DNA of 64,000 bases, taken from positions 14,119,031 through 14,183,030 of the forward strand of contig CM060484.1 of assembly GCA_030544235.1 (NCBI GenBank). The letters are read 5' to 3'. Made by a program: the position numbers and the translations under genes. Origin of the DNA: Lepturacanthus savala (Eukaryota; Chordata; Actinopteri; Scombriformes; Trichiuridae). Below the pieces are notes generated by a model. The model was not told the origin of the DNA, ran no database searches, and saw nothing but the letters and a program-made list of their open reading frames with translations. Positions 34,441-47,130 of this stretch are shown here, one piece after another. Every line of letters begins with the position of its first letter. Positions within the stretch are counted from its first letter, which is position 1.

Positions 34441-37383
34441 TCAAGAAAGCAATTAATTTCCAGAAATGCATTTCACATGCATTTTACATCAATGTCTCAT
34501 CTTAAAAAAAAATCTGTCCAAAACCATGAGATTAGAACCAGTAGGCCTGCTGGAATGCATCTATATTTAATATCTATATTATTTAGATTCTGTATTACTC
34601 AGGTTTTAGGCTGTTGTTAAGTTAATTGAAACTGAGTGGACCTGTGAAGACATTATTTTAAGAAGTCTAAACGTAAAAGAGCAGTGAGCAGAATACATCA
34701 AGTTACCAATTACTAAAATCCAAAGCAATACAATAGACATTCATTAAGTCTTATATTTGTGAAGCTAAATATTCAGTTTTATAGGTGCTTCAAAGCCTTT
34801 GGTCTGTGCTCCAAGTGGTAGAGTTTTGGTAGTTCCAAGAAAATCACTCTTATTAACATGGAAATCTAAAGCAAGGTGTTCCGAGATCTAATCAGACCAT
34901 CTGCTCTACAGGGGAAACCTACAGAGAGATTATATCATGCATTGTTCTGCATTTACGGTGTCCACAATAACGTGTCTACATAGACAGACAGATCGACAGA
35001 CGGCACCAAGACAAGATAACGTCCCGCATGGCCTGTTCGGTTTTGGCCAGAAAGAAAACAGTCTAGAGACTGTGAAAATGAATAATCTTTAGATAAAAAC
35101 CAGGCAGCATGAAATGGCAAATACAGTTCAATAGATGATGTCTGATTTCCCATGGCGTGACAGAGGGCAGAGCCTTTGCAAAAATGATGGTATTATAGAT
35201 ACGATCGCACAATGATGCAGTTGGTTGCAAAACCAATCTAAAAATAACAATGAATAGCGCCATGCTTAAGATAAATAACAACAAAATGGATGTCAATGTT
35301 AATTATGTTGACTATAAATATGCATTGACATAATTTTTATTCCATGACTACCAAGTCTACCAAACCAAACAACTCAAATTTGACTAAAATTAAAACTTTG
35401 TTACACTGAAAAATTGTGACTAAACGGGACACTGTTTTTTTGTTTTTTTTTTACTAAATACACTTACTCATTTAAGCGACGAAATACTAAATAAAAAAAT
35501 CTAAATTAAAATGAATAGAATTCTGCCACCTGTTGATTTCAGTTATTATGACTGCCTTCCTGTTCAGTGAAATTTAGAATATTGAGTTCATCAATTCTCT
35601 AAACATTAAAGCTTCATCCACATGGAAGCCAATTTAGCCTGAATTGTTTATTCTATAAACAGAAAATCTGTCACACAACTGAGCCTAAACGTAGTGGTCA
35701 ACAGCTAAGAGGCAACTGAGACAAAAAAGACAGACTAAAGAATGCAGGAGTCAAGAACATTCAAAGCTGCTTAGCTTAATGCTATGGAGTACTAATGAAA
35801 TAAGTCCAATGGTAAAATGACCACCGGTGTTAAGTAACACATGTGCCAAAGATCTTCAGACCTGTCTAACCATTTGACTGTACGTACACACGTACACACG
35901 TACACACACACAGTATATACATACATACACACACATGCACACTATACTCAGCCGGTAGGTGCCAGAATTTTAAACAGCATCTTTGATTTACAGGAAGCCT
36001 CTCCTTAGACAGTCCTCATCAGCAACTTCAAGTGGATTTCTCTGGGAGGAATGTAATGCCAGTAAAATACATTAGAATAAGGTGCTGAGCCAGCCAGTTT
36101 AATGCATAGATGTTGTTTCCTATAAATAAGAAACATATTCCTAATCTTGAAATAATAAACATCTGTTAAGCTACACATTACCATGGACAAACAAAACCTA
36201 CCATTAGGAAAGAATACAGGCCTGTATGTTCCCCATGGCCAGACTTAACCTTAATGATTCATTTTTGTGACAAACATCATTGTTCTGGTGATCACCTGTT
36301 TTGACCAAGAATTTGTTAATACCAGCTAAGACCAGATTCAAAAACAGCAGCCCGGCTAGACTGTGACGGCAAGCTGATTGGAAGCTGAGATTCCACCTCA
36401 AATCTGGGCTAACCGTCTGTAACAGAACTGCATGTGGTAGCATTTTATATTCCATCTTTGGTGCCCTGCTTTCAGAAACAAATCCTTATCTTATAAATAA
36501 CTTTTCTCGCTGTGTGGCCTTTTCTTTTCCTTTCAGCCGTATCCACAGTGAAGCGTACACACAATGCCGTGCACATGGAAACACATAGTCTGAAAGTAGG
36601 CGAGGGGATTAGGACGATTGTAAATAACTGTATTTTGTTTTGCGGTGACCATGAATCAGGCTTGCCACACAGATCCATTAATGTTTTGCATTGATTCCCA
36701 CCGGCGGGATGGCAGATGAAGGTGTGTGGCGGTGTGGCGCTTTAACAGGCAGACGCGAAGACGCAATGGAATGCAGGAGAGCTGGCTATAATGAGGATTG
36801 ATTGTGCGTCTGGAAGCAGAGGTGGTTCTCTGAGCTCGACTCCACTGCCTAGCCAGACCTGCCCTACTCTGTTCTGCTGTGGCAGGCCATAATTAAGACA
36901 GAAAAGTGGAGACAGATATGGGAGACAACTGAGTGGGAGGAAGAAGAGGCAGAGGGAGGAAGACGGGAGCCAAATTGAAAACAGAAGAAGAAGAAGAGAG
37001 AGTGTGGGGGAGTCGGTGGAGAAAGTGAACACGATGAGGAGGAGACAAAAAGGAAGAGAGGAAGGGAGAGTAGGAGTGAAGGATGCCTCATGTGTTTGTT
37101 CTCTAGCTCTGCACCCAGCTTAATGAGATTAGCCTGGCAGGAAAACAATGCCACACTGGGGAATTCAGGTCACATGAAAATAGGCTAGCTAGACATCTGC
37201 CTGGCTCTGTCTGTATGTTTGTCAAGTGGATGAGATTAAAAGGTCCATGATCTACTTGAAATCCAGACAGGATTTAAATATCTTGGCTTTTCCTTTTCCA
37301 CTTCCCACTCTGTTCTCTTGCACCCCCCCCCCCCCTCCAAAAAACTGTATCAACTAGACAACCAGACCTGAGATGTGTTGGCA

Positions 37384-37960
37384 AAGCCCCTTTCAGACAT
37401 GCACCGGGGTCCTGAATTTATCTGGACATCACACAGAAGAGGAGCTGTACATTCATGTGTGAATACGTGAATAAAACAGTGAATTTAGAAGGCTGTGTTG
37501 ATGACGTTTCTATCATGCAGCTGGAGTCAAATGCAAACATCCGCTGCTGCAGAAAAAAGGTCATTATAACACACGAGAGACGTCGAAGAAATATGTGGAC
37601 TTCTGTCAATCAGGGTCGACGAAAAAACCATAAAAATAGATTCAGTAAGAGCCTCCTTCATTTTACATCTTGCCTTGCTCTACCCAAGTGCCACCCCCTC
37701 TCTATCCCTATGTAAACCATAGAATTTCCAGTAAGTGTGAACATACCCGAGAGACAACATCCTGCATGTGTGAAAGGGCAACTCCAGACCGTGTCCGGAC
37801 CTAATTTCATGTGTGTAAAAGCCTATATGATTTCTTAGCCCCTTGCAGACAGACTCTGCTGTATGTATGAACGTAAAAGTCAGAATCCACTGGCTGTGGA
37901 TCAAATGGGCTTTAAACAACCAGCACCCTAGTGCAAAGTCTGTGTGACTTCACACCAGAC
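37384..37960. repeat. Diverged non-autonomous DNA element with CCCCTTTCAGACATG end
   Basis: The left end CCCCTTTCAGACATGCACCG and the internal GTGTGAAAGGGCAACTCCAG, roughly the reverse complement of each other over CCCTTTCA, resemble the tips of a fish MITE family. A related internal block recurs at 38,370-38,490. Boundaries are approximate. Confidence 0.45.
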
Positions 37961-38369
37961 CTTCACGTGTGCATGAATATATTCAGTGAATTTGCCGGCA
38001 CGGCGAACAGGGGTGGGGGGGTGTCGATGGAGTTTCTATCAGCTGGCAAGCAAGACACACAAGCCTGCTTCTGTCTTGAAGAGTTGTAGCAGGTTGTAAC
38101 ATTTATTCACTCACCAGCAGCTTAAACTGTGCACACATTGCACTGCTACTTCCACGGTCGCATGCTAACTTAGCTCTCTCAGCTGCTGTGGCAGCTTGAC
38201 TGTAAGCAGACCGACTCCCCCGCTTGCGTCACTCTACCACTTACTCCCTACACACTTCTGTTAAAGGAGCCACGCCGCCATATCGAACTGGAGAGAAGAA
38301 GAAATCATATAACATATTGGGCAAAAGACTTGATTTTTATGTCATGTAAACTGCTATCCTCCTCCTCTT

Positions 38370-38490
38370 GGACCCAAACAGAGGATTTCCAGTATATTTG
38401 AACATGTCTGAGAAGAAAAATGTCCAGTGGTGTGCTGCATGTATGAAAAGGCAACTCCAGACAAACCTGGACCTGATTGTCCAGCCACTA
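38370..38490. repeat. Partial second copy of the 37.7 kb repeat core
   Basis: GATTTCCAGTATATTTGAAC followed by AAAGGCAACTCCAGACAAAC and TGGACCTGATT parallels AATTTCCAGTAAGTGTGAAC, AAGGGCAACTCCAGACCGTG and CGGACCTAATT at 37,725-37,810. The two copies are in the same orientation about 650 bp apart. Confidence 0.65.
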
Positions 38491-40479
38491 AGGAGAGCGT
38501 ATGTAGAAGAGGCTCATAGCCATGGCACCGTTAATGCCTTTTGTTTATTCCTCTTCCCCCCCCCCCTTCCAGTTCTTTCCCTTCCCTCCTCCAGTCATGT
38601 GCTATTTTCCAGCCTCCTGCATTGTCATTTAGTCATAAACCGCTCATGTTGCTATTTAATCGTTTCTCTCCACCCAGGAAGACATTGGCCTCAGACACAA
38701 GCTATATCATTAGTCTGAATGATCCTCCCCCCAGCGTTATTTCTATCGCCGTTCACACAAACATTAGACAAAGAACACGGATTTGTGTATACGCCTGCGT
38801 TTTAGAGCTTTTCCAGCCGTCTGATTGTGCCGCTAATTCCTCAACATGCTGAGCACAAATGTGTTATGTCTGCAGGTATGTTTGACCTTTGCTATCCGTC
38901 TGACAAGGAAAATGATAGACTTTGCAGATGCAATCTGTGTCTGGGAAGGACTGTGCGCGTCTGTCCTATCATAGCCATGTTTTTTTATCCAAGTGTTTGT
39001 GTGTGTGTGGACAGGGTGTTTAGAGACACAGACATGCAAATCCCTGTAAAGTAGGAGCTGGCATCATTAAACCAATAGCTTAGTGATTCCCTGGCTGGCC
39101 CCGCTGCTCACTGCAGGCTGTTGCAGGGCAGACAAACCAGACATATTAAGAAAGAGTACTGACAAAGACAAGGGCATGGAGATAAACACAGGGAGATACC
39201 CGGAGGGGAAAACAGAAAGAGTGAAAAAGCCATGCCTGAGATCTGTTTTACAATACGCCATTCAACAGAAACACAAAGAATATATACGTTTTTCATCCCT
39301 GATGCAATATGAAAAAAAAAATCAGAGAGAGAAAATATTGAGAAGTATAAGAACCCTCATTTAGATATAGTGAGGGTTAGAATACAAGCATTAAGAGAAG
39401 AATAAAAAGCACTATGTGGGCAGACAGACTGGCTGAGAAGCAGCAGCCTGTTCATTCTTTTGGGAGTTTTTTTTTTTTTTTTTTTTTTTTAAATGGGTCA
39501 TTGTCTGACCTGCATTATGGTACCACGGCCATGTCATAATCACACCATTTTGTAGAGCATTGTGCTCAGGTCAGCCTCTTATTACCCCATAGCCTCACGC
39601 AAGCACAAAAAAATCCTTTGTTGCACACAGAGAATGAAGCAAAAGACAGTGTTTGTCCCCCCCCCCTCCCTACCCCAGAACAACAGCACCATCACCACTG
39701 TCTGTGTCTAGGATACGTTTCAGTAAGATTGTGTCAGACAAGTGCTACATCACTGTCTGTGTGGAGGGGAAGTCCAGCAAATTTGCAGACAGACAGCTTA
39801 TTATCAGTTTAAATAAGCACACTCCCCCTCCAAGACATGGCTAGAGCTAACAGTGGGGGTCCTGTGGGGGTCAAAACTGCAGTAAAAAGATGACACCGGT
39901 GGCTGCAACAGCCCTCTAGCAGATAGGTGAGCAGCGCTAATTGATCTGCCGTGAGCTGTTGCCCGATCAGGAAAAAAAGACCTGGACGCAGCGGGGCGGC
40001 TCTAATCACCGTTTGGAAGCAGACGATCATTAGGATGCCGTCCAGCAGCACCTGCTGTCTGCAGCAGTGACATTCCGACTGCTAAAGAGTCAGAGGAGAT
40101 GTAGGCCAACGGATATATCGGGAGACGGGCTAACAAGTAAGCTCACGGCTAGGCCCAGCATAGACTTCACTAGGCAGGTGAGAACAAAAAAAAAAAAAAA
40201 AGAGGATGAGAGACTCAAATAAAGAGGGGAATTTGCGAGTAAAGTCAGCTCTCGGCTCTCAGCCGGATACAGCCTTAATGAGTAGAACACAAGTGAACAG
40301 ACTTACTGCGTGTCACTAAAGGCTTTGGTTCATAATTGCAGGTGAAATGAACAACCCTATTATTTTTAAAATGTACCATCTACTCAGGATTATTAATAAC
40401 AACACCTCAGAAACAGCAAGGTATATCTGACAGAACCTTGCAGCAGTAACAAGTGACTTCTATATAATTTTCTTCAGGC

Positions 40480-40925
40480 AAGCGACTGGGCAATTAGAAA
40501 GAAGAGCTTTGTTGGAAACCAAACTCTTCCAGTTATTAATAGCCATGTGATGGCTCGAGGGATGGCAACGTGGGTCTGTTTGTTGCTCTGGACTAAAATA
40601 TCAGGACTATTTGATGGATTGCTGCGGCTCTTTGTACAGACAATCATGGTGCCCAGAGGATGAAATCGCCACCACGAGGTTGATATTTGTGGTTTAACCT
40701 TCTCAACATATATTTGATTGATATCCATTCATTTCCCCCTCAGGATAAATTGAACTACCTTTTGTGATCCTTCAATTTTCATCCAATGCCATCAACAGGT
40801 CAATATTTGTTTCATGGTGTACTCGCAAAACTAATGACAGTCCTGTTAGCATGTTATCATTACTATTGTGCACCTCTTAGCATGCTGATGGTAGCATTTG
40901 GATCAAAGCTACACTGGAAAAAAGT
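40480..40925 (+). repeat. High-copy teleost repeat (GGATGGCAACGTGGGTC family)
   Basis: Ordered landmarks are CGAGGGATGGCAACGTGGGT, GACTAAAATATCAGGACTAT, GGATGGATTGC-like sequence, CATGGTGCCCAGAGGATGAA, CCACCACGAGGTTGATATTT, CCCTCAGGATAAATTGAACT, GCAAAACTAATGACAGTCCT and GCATGCTGATGGTAGCATTT. I recall this order from a very abundant repeat of spiny-rayed fishes. It has no coding capacity. Confidence 0.6.
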
Positions 40926-40929
40926 ATAG

Positions 40930-41048
40930 CTGCCTTCCAGTTCACTCAGAAGTCACTGCGGAAAATAGCATCAATCCCGATTTGTAATCCGGCATTCGGG
41001 ACATGCAGAAATTGGAAATTCGGACTTGACAATACAACTGGAATGCAG
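40930..41048. mobile_element. Short MITE with 13-bp terminal inverted repeats
   Basis: The left end CTGCCTTCCAGTT and the right end AACTGGAATGCAG are inverted copies of each other with one mismatch, enclosing a 119 bp element. No coding capacity. No clear target-site duplication was found. Confidence 0.6.
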
Positions 41049-41629
41049 TGTAATTCTTGCTGATGTGGAACTGCATTTGACTTTTTGGTGCAGCTGTTTC
41101 ATGCATATTAATTGTTGGTGTTGATTTTGATGTGTTGATACTTGCTTGCCAGGAGCAAGCTGCTTCTTACTATGTCATCAAACAAAAGCGATTCAACAAT
41201 TCAACCGGCGGCAAACACACTATTTGAAATGGAATGAAACTGTAAAAGGCGAAACGTATAGGTGCCCTTTACCTTCCTCATTTCTCTCTCCTTCTCTCCC
41301 CTCCAGGTATTTTCACATGAAATGACAGGAAGCTCTATGTGTGCACTGTAACCTCTGATTTCAGGGGAAAGGGGTATGATAATGTACATCTGGCAGGGGG
41401 ATTGGCTCTACATCAAAAGACCATAAGAAAATGTAATATTCACACTTCAAGCAATAGATTCCTACATTCAGGTAAACCACGTATGAAAGGAGACACTGGT
41501 CTGTGCCCCTGCATATAAGGTTTTCCAGGAGCCTCAGCCATCAGCTCTGTGAAATTAGATGAAATAGACATGAATGGAATGTCGGTATATGAATTTGCCA
41601 TATCTGACTATGTACTTCCCAATGCGACA

Positions 41630-41653
41630 GGGCCGGGGGCCGGGGGCCGGGGG
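41630..41653. repeat. (GGGGGCC)3 tandem repeat, potential G-quadruplex
   Basis: Three GGCC-spaced runs of five G residues plus a leading GGG, in AT-rich surroundings. It has four G-tracts of at least three, the minimum for an intramolecular quadruplex on the plus strand. Confidence 0.85.
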
Positions 41654-42385
41654 ACTACACTGAACATGGACATATTTGAGTTATTTCATATCAAATTATG
41701 TAGAGGGGGGTAAAGATCATGAGAGGAGATAGAAGTACTGGCGAAGGAGACTGAGTGAGGAGCACTCAAAAGTAATTTGAGATATGCTACTTTAATACAT
41801 TTCAGCAAAAATATCAAAATATCTGTGCTTTGACTTAGGTGTGAATTTTTACTACTTTTACTCCACTGGTGAATTAACATACTGTCAAAGTTGAAATTGT
41901 AAAACATACCCAAGGCTATGAGAAAGCTACAAAGTAAAAGTTCCATCTAATCTGATGATCACCACTTTAAATGAACCAAATAACAATTTTCAGCACAGAC
42001 ATTAATGCCAGGTGTTTGACGACGGACTGCGAAAGCAGTGCAGCTACATGCAGCGTACTGCAGAGTCTGGGCTTTAATCAGCTCTAAAACACAATTTCTA
42101 GTGATCTAGTGTAGCATTAATGGAAAACCTTGGACTTTTGCAAAACATTTTGGTTGCCTCGTAAGAAAGTGGCAAATTCCTGGAAGGCCTGATAATAAAC
42201 AGAAGGCATAATGTTTATTATCAGTTGATATATCCTCTGGCTCTGCTTTTCCCCTAAACAAGAGGAATGGCGCTACAAAGCTAATGTATGTCTCTACACT
42301 GGCTATTAAAAAGAGATCACAGATTGTGACTCAACCAGTGCACATAAACACATAGACAGGGTGGTCCAACATGCTTCTGGCTCTC

Positions 42386-42391
<6 letters not shown>

Positions 42392-42416
<25 letters not shown>
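42392..42416. repeat. (TG)n microsatellite
   Basis: TG run of about 25 bp. Confidence 0.95.
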
Positions 42417-42812
42417 TTCAGTCTCTTTCCAGAACAGAACAGTAAACAGACCAAGAAACAGAGAAGTAACATAACCACTGGCTGGAAGCATAAACAGCGA
42501 AACAACGCAATGCAATGCAACCCAGCCTACTTCCTTATTTTTTTTTTTATATTTGTTTGTGTTTACAGGCGCATACTGCATGTCACTGCCTATATCTCAA
42601 AGGGCAAAAAAGAACTGCAATCAGAGGAGCAGAGGCTTCACAGAGCAACCGTGGGGCCCCCTGAGAGCTGCCCTGCTTGGACTGGGAGCCTTTGGCTGTC
42701 CCCTGGGGGCTCAGGGGGCCCTAACCCTTCACTCTTTCTTCCCTGACACTAACCAGACACAGCAGCACAAACACATTCAGGGATTGGGGGCGGGTTGTTC
42801 TGTATGTCTGTC

Positions 42813-42814
<2 letters not shown>

Positions 42815-42873
<59 letters not shown>
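42815..42873. repeat. Compound (CA)n(TA)n microsatellite
   Basis: A CA run of about 52 bp continuing into a short TA run, then a GA-rich purine tract. Confidence 0.95.
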
Positions 42874-42874
<1 letters not shown>

Positions 42875-44149
42875 GAAGGAGAGAGAAAAAGATGAAGAGG
42901 CAGACATCGAGAGAGAGGGAGGGGAAGCAGAGGAGACAGAAAGAAAGGGAAACATTAACACATAAGCAGAATGCACCCAGTTCTAACCCACAGCTTAAAG
43001 CATTCAACGAGGTTTTTTCATATCCTTCTCTCAGTCTCTCCCTCGTAAAGAGAGTAATTACATGTGCAGGACAATCCCACATTAAACAAACATTAGTTCT
43101 CTCTCTCCAGAGCCAGACTCTGCCAAATTACATCGTTTCCAGATGCCCGTCACAAAAACCCACGTACCGTACCCCCCTCTTCTCCCTTCCTCCTGTGTTT
43201 CTTCTCTCTATTGTTCTCCATTTCTCCTCACCCTTATCTCTCCCTATACATCCAAAAATGTCCCTCGCTTCCCCAAAAATGAAAGGTGAGTCATACCAGG
43301 GCAAGCCGTTCTCTGCCACATCCACTACTGAAAGAGGAGAGAGACAGAGATGCAGGAAACAAAGGAGTCGGCATGATGAGAGAGCAACCCATCTTTTGGA
43401 CGTCGCATCCCTCAAACCTTTATCTTAAAAGGAATGGACCTTGGCCAGTGTGTCAGGTCATAACTGTCCAGATAGCAAATGCTATGCATATGGAGAGATC
43501 AGTTTAAGATTCACACCAATGGCCCAGGGTAGAATTAAATATCTGGATAGCTAATGTTTATCTAGCAGATAAAGTAAGTTACTACACATTTCTATATTGT
43601 GTTATTTTCTTTTCACATTTGCTGCATTAATCATTTAATGAGCTGTTTATTTTTCATTTATGTTTTCATTCATCTTTTGAGACTTGCTACCTCCACTAGT
43701 CGCCATGTTTTCATTGGTCCAGTCCAAATCCACAGCTGGACAATGTGATTATTAGTGAGTTAATTACTATGTCAAGCAGGTAATCCAAAATTTGGGATTA
43801 TTTCAAGAGTAAAGAACAACCTCATTCAAACTCTCCAAGCAAACATCGTCAACATCCGAAACATGCAAGTAATCTTAGCCACTTAGCATGAGTGGTGACA
43901 GCACCCAACTGGCAAAGTTATGGTTAGCTTGCTAATATTTAACAGGGTTCTAAAAACACAAACATTTCTCTATAAATGCAGATAATAAAACAAAGACAGA
44001 CTCACATCAATAAAGTATGAGCAGTTAAGGATTTTAGAAATATGACATCTATGCCACAGATTAATTCATATAAATATAAACAGGATGGAGATTCCACTGC
44101 CACACTAGCCGCTTTAAGAGGTTGTGCTTATCAGGACAGCGATGCTTTG

Positions 44150-44300
44150 AGCTAATTGATAACTTTAGCATAACATGCTCACAATGACAGTCCTAACAGG
44201 TTTGACACATATTATCTTTAGCATGTTAACCATCTTAGTTTTGTGCGTTTGCATGCCAGCAATAATTGGCATGAATTTCCAGAAGCTGCTGGGAATGTTG
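44150..44300 (-). repeat. Dispersed teleost repeat fragment (AGCATGTTAACCATC type)
   Basis: AACATGCTCACAATGACAGT and TTTAGCATGTTAACCATCTT are reverse-orientation landmarks of the same family as 40,480-40,925, covering its distal end. Confidence 0.45.
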
Positions 44301-46429
44301 TGGAAATACAAGGACCCAAGGGATGGATGCATACTGCGGTTTGAGTGGCTAATGAAGAAGAAGAAAAAAAAAAAGACAAATACCAACAAACAAACAGTGA
44401 GCAGTCTGCGTGTCATTCACTAAATATAATGTAAAGCTTATATGGTTTACAGTGAATATCTGGTACGGTGTGGTCAAAATATCAAAATGCTACAAAGACA
44501 TCAGAGCCAGAGGTAAATAAAGAGCACAGATCAATTCATCGAATCATGCAGCCGATTACTAGTCCAGCAAGGGCTGCTTACAGTAAACAAAGATTTTCTT
44601 TAATGCTTTGAACTAAAATTCTGACCAAATCTTACACATCGTAGCTTTAACACACGACAAGGTTGCATACTGTATGAAAACATCCAGAATCAAGGTCAGG
44701 CTGGAAGGTCCCCGTTCCTCTGAACGGCACAACACAACACGCCTTATCAAACTCTCCAAAACATAAAAACACCCCATTTACTACCAAAGACATGGGAACA
44801 ACTGATTATACACTCTTGTGTAGGTGCACAAACAACATAACTACTACTAAGACACAATTAAGCCAAATGAACAGAATATTTTCAGGTGGGTGTATGTGTG
44901 CACATGCCCAATGGTAAAAACATACAAGAAAAAAAACAAAACAAAAAAAAAACATGTTCCTTTTCATTTAGAGATGTAAATAAAGCTAAACATTGACTTC
45001 TAGATGTGGATAGCAGACATGGGAACCCTTGTAGACATGGGAACCAATGTCACATTGAGTTAGTATAGTCTAAGCTCAACGATAACAGCGGTATCAGAAA
45101 AGTTGACCAGTTCTCTCTTAAAAGTCTATGACCCAGACTAGATGTCACACTATTCTGGGAGAAAACCCTCGTTGTAAAAGTTCAATGAAATAATCCTAGC
45201 AGAAAGCTGCCTGGTGCTCTGAGCAAACACCGATGTTTCAAACGTAGCGGAGCTGTTGTGTAGCCGAGCTTACACTTTGACCTACTACCGCATGAATTTG
45301 TCTAATTATTGTTGTCACAACTATTACATTCGCTCTTATGAGAACAGCTGGCTGCGCTGATGTCTTTAATTATGGCAAAGTAATCTCTCTCTCTGTTTTT
45401 CTTTTCCATTTTCAGTCATATATATATTTGATGCGCTTATGCATGTGTGTGTAAATAAAGCAGAACATTAAAATAAGCCCTGAAGGAAAGAAGCATCAAA
45501 ACAAAGCTGGATAATTGCATTTTATATGTTTTTTTTTTTTAAACGTGTGTGTGTTTGTGTGCATGTGTGTGCGTGCATGTGAGTGTTTGTGCGTGTGGAT
45601 TTCTGTTTATAAGGGGCCTCATCAGACAGTCGCTACATGGTTGAAGGAGCACTCAAATACATTCATGTTTCCCCAACACCTCGGGGCATCTGTGGGGACC
45701 TCCTAATACATCTCCAGCCCTCAAAGGCACACACACAAATATGTTCGCACATACTTACCCAGAACCATGCAAATCTAATGAGACAGCCAGACTAGACATC
45801 CTAGACAACCTAGACAGACAAACCTGAAGGCAAAGGTGCCTGAACGCAAACACAATTATACAGAGTCAATAGCTGCGATAGTGCACCCATTGGTCAGGTG
45901 TGACTATCAGTGGGATACATAGATAGTTTATTGCATTGGGACAACATTATGATTAATTTATTGGTCTAAGCTCCCCCACTTAGCTACTGCTGTGGCGCTG
46001 TTAAGATTTCAATTTCAGATTAACACTGATCTTTCAGGGAAATATTACTTTGGTACCACTGTGACTGATTTCATTATTTTTTCATAAATGTTCAATACTT
46101 TCATCAAATATTATCCTACAAGTGCAAAAAGCTTTCAGTGCAAATTAAACATGGTGGATGTGAGCTGGAAAAATAATGAGAAGAAGACAAAGGATTGGAG
46201 TAGACAGAGATGGAGTCTGCCACTTGACAGCGAGCCTGCAGCAACAGGCCTTTAGATTTGATGCTTTCCAGGAGCTAAAAACATCACAAAAACATCCAAT
46301 GGTGCACCACTTCCTCAAATGAATCCTGAACAGGCTGACATTACTGGTGCCAGAAGAGAAATAAAGGTTATTTTATGGTAGAAAAAGGGAGACATAAATT
46401 CTTTATAATATTACATTTAATATTAAACA

Positions 46430-46625
46430 ATGATTTGTCCAAAGACATGCTGAGGTTAATTGGAGACTCTAAATTGCCCATAGGTGTGAGTGTGATAGAC
46501 TGGCGACCTGTCTGGGGTGTATCCCTGCCATGGGGTGTATGAAATGCACTGGGATTGGCTCCAGCAGACCCCTGTGACCCTAGTGAGGATTAAGCGGGTA
46601 TAGAAAAGGACTGACAGCCTGAATT
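46430..46625 (+). repeat. Dispersed teleost SINE/LINE-tail-like repeat
   Basis: The segment runs AAAGACATGCTGAGGTTAAT, GGAGACTCTAAATTGCCCAT, AGGTGTGAGTGTG, ATAGACTGGCGACCTGTCTG, GGGTGTATCCCTGCC, GGGATTGGCTCCAGCAG and GACCCTAGTGAGGATTAAGC. This is the well-known high-copy fish repeat usually ending in GGATAAGCGG-type sequence. The copy is diverged and lacks the usual GGATGGATGG tail. Confidence 0.65.
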
Positions 46626-46639
46626 TAGATGATCAATAA

Positions 46640-47130
46640 CTAATTTAATTGGTTACAGTTTTTAAATTGAATTTCTGATGGCTTGATTGATTTTCAAGCA
46701 AAATACCAGGAGAACAAGCCTGGCTCTAAGAAAGGAAACAAAATCCAGTGACTAGCACCAGCTTAGTTATTAGCATGTTGTAAATCATTTGTTTAATCCG
46801 TTCATAAATTGATGTGCAAAGATGACAATTTGTGGTTTTACTGGGCGTATGTGCGGGACTATTTCTTGGCCGGGAAATCGCTGTGCCCGGCCAAGAAATA
46901 GTCCTGCACATAAGCCAGCCCCTGGCTAGATGTTTCTCCCTGTTTCCAGTCTATTTGCTAAGCTAAGCAGCTGCTGGCTATGGCAATAACATTTAATGGA
47001 CAGACATGAAAGTGGTATCAATCTTGTCATCTCACGTTAAGCAAGAAAGAAAGTAACTGCACTTTCAGAGTACTGAACTGTTGCACTGAGATTAGATGAG
47101 ATGAGTATGATTACAAAGGATAATGTTATG
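46640..47130 (+). repeat. Dispersed teleost repeat with central palindrome
   Basis: Landmarks are AACAAAATCCAGTGACTAGC, TTGTTTAATCCGTTCA, GACAATTTGTGGTTTTACTG, the hairpin at 46,850-46,910, TTTCCAGTCTATTTGCTAAG and GGTATCAATCTTGTCATCTC. Reverse or partial relatives lie at 34,080-34,440 and 19,440-19,590. It is probably a non-autonomous element, with unknown mobiliser. Confidence 0.6.
46850..46910. repeat. 25-bp stem hairpin inside a dispersed repeat
   Basis: The arm at 46,850-46,874 and the arm at 46,886-46,910 pair over 25 bp with one mismatch, around an 11-nt loop. The core is CTATTTCTTGGCCGGG and its inverted partner. The outer flanks show some further complementarity. Since it sits in a repeat it is more likely a transposon palindrome than a microRNA gene. 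Confidence 0.85.

Noticed and set aside
42553..43428. 291-codon open frame on the plus strand in dym intron 14
   Set aside because: A long histidine/threonine run comes from the CA microsatellite at 42,815-42,866 and the flanking peptide resembles no family.
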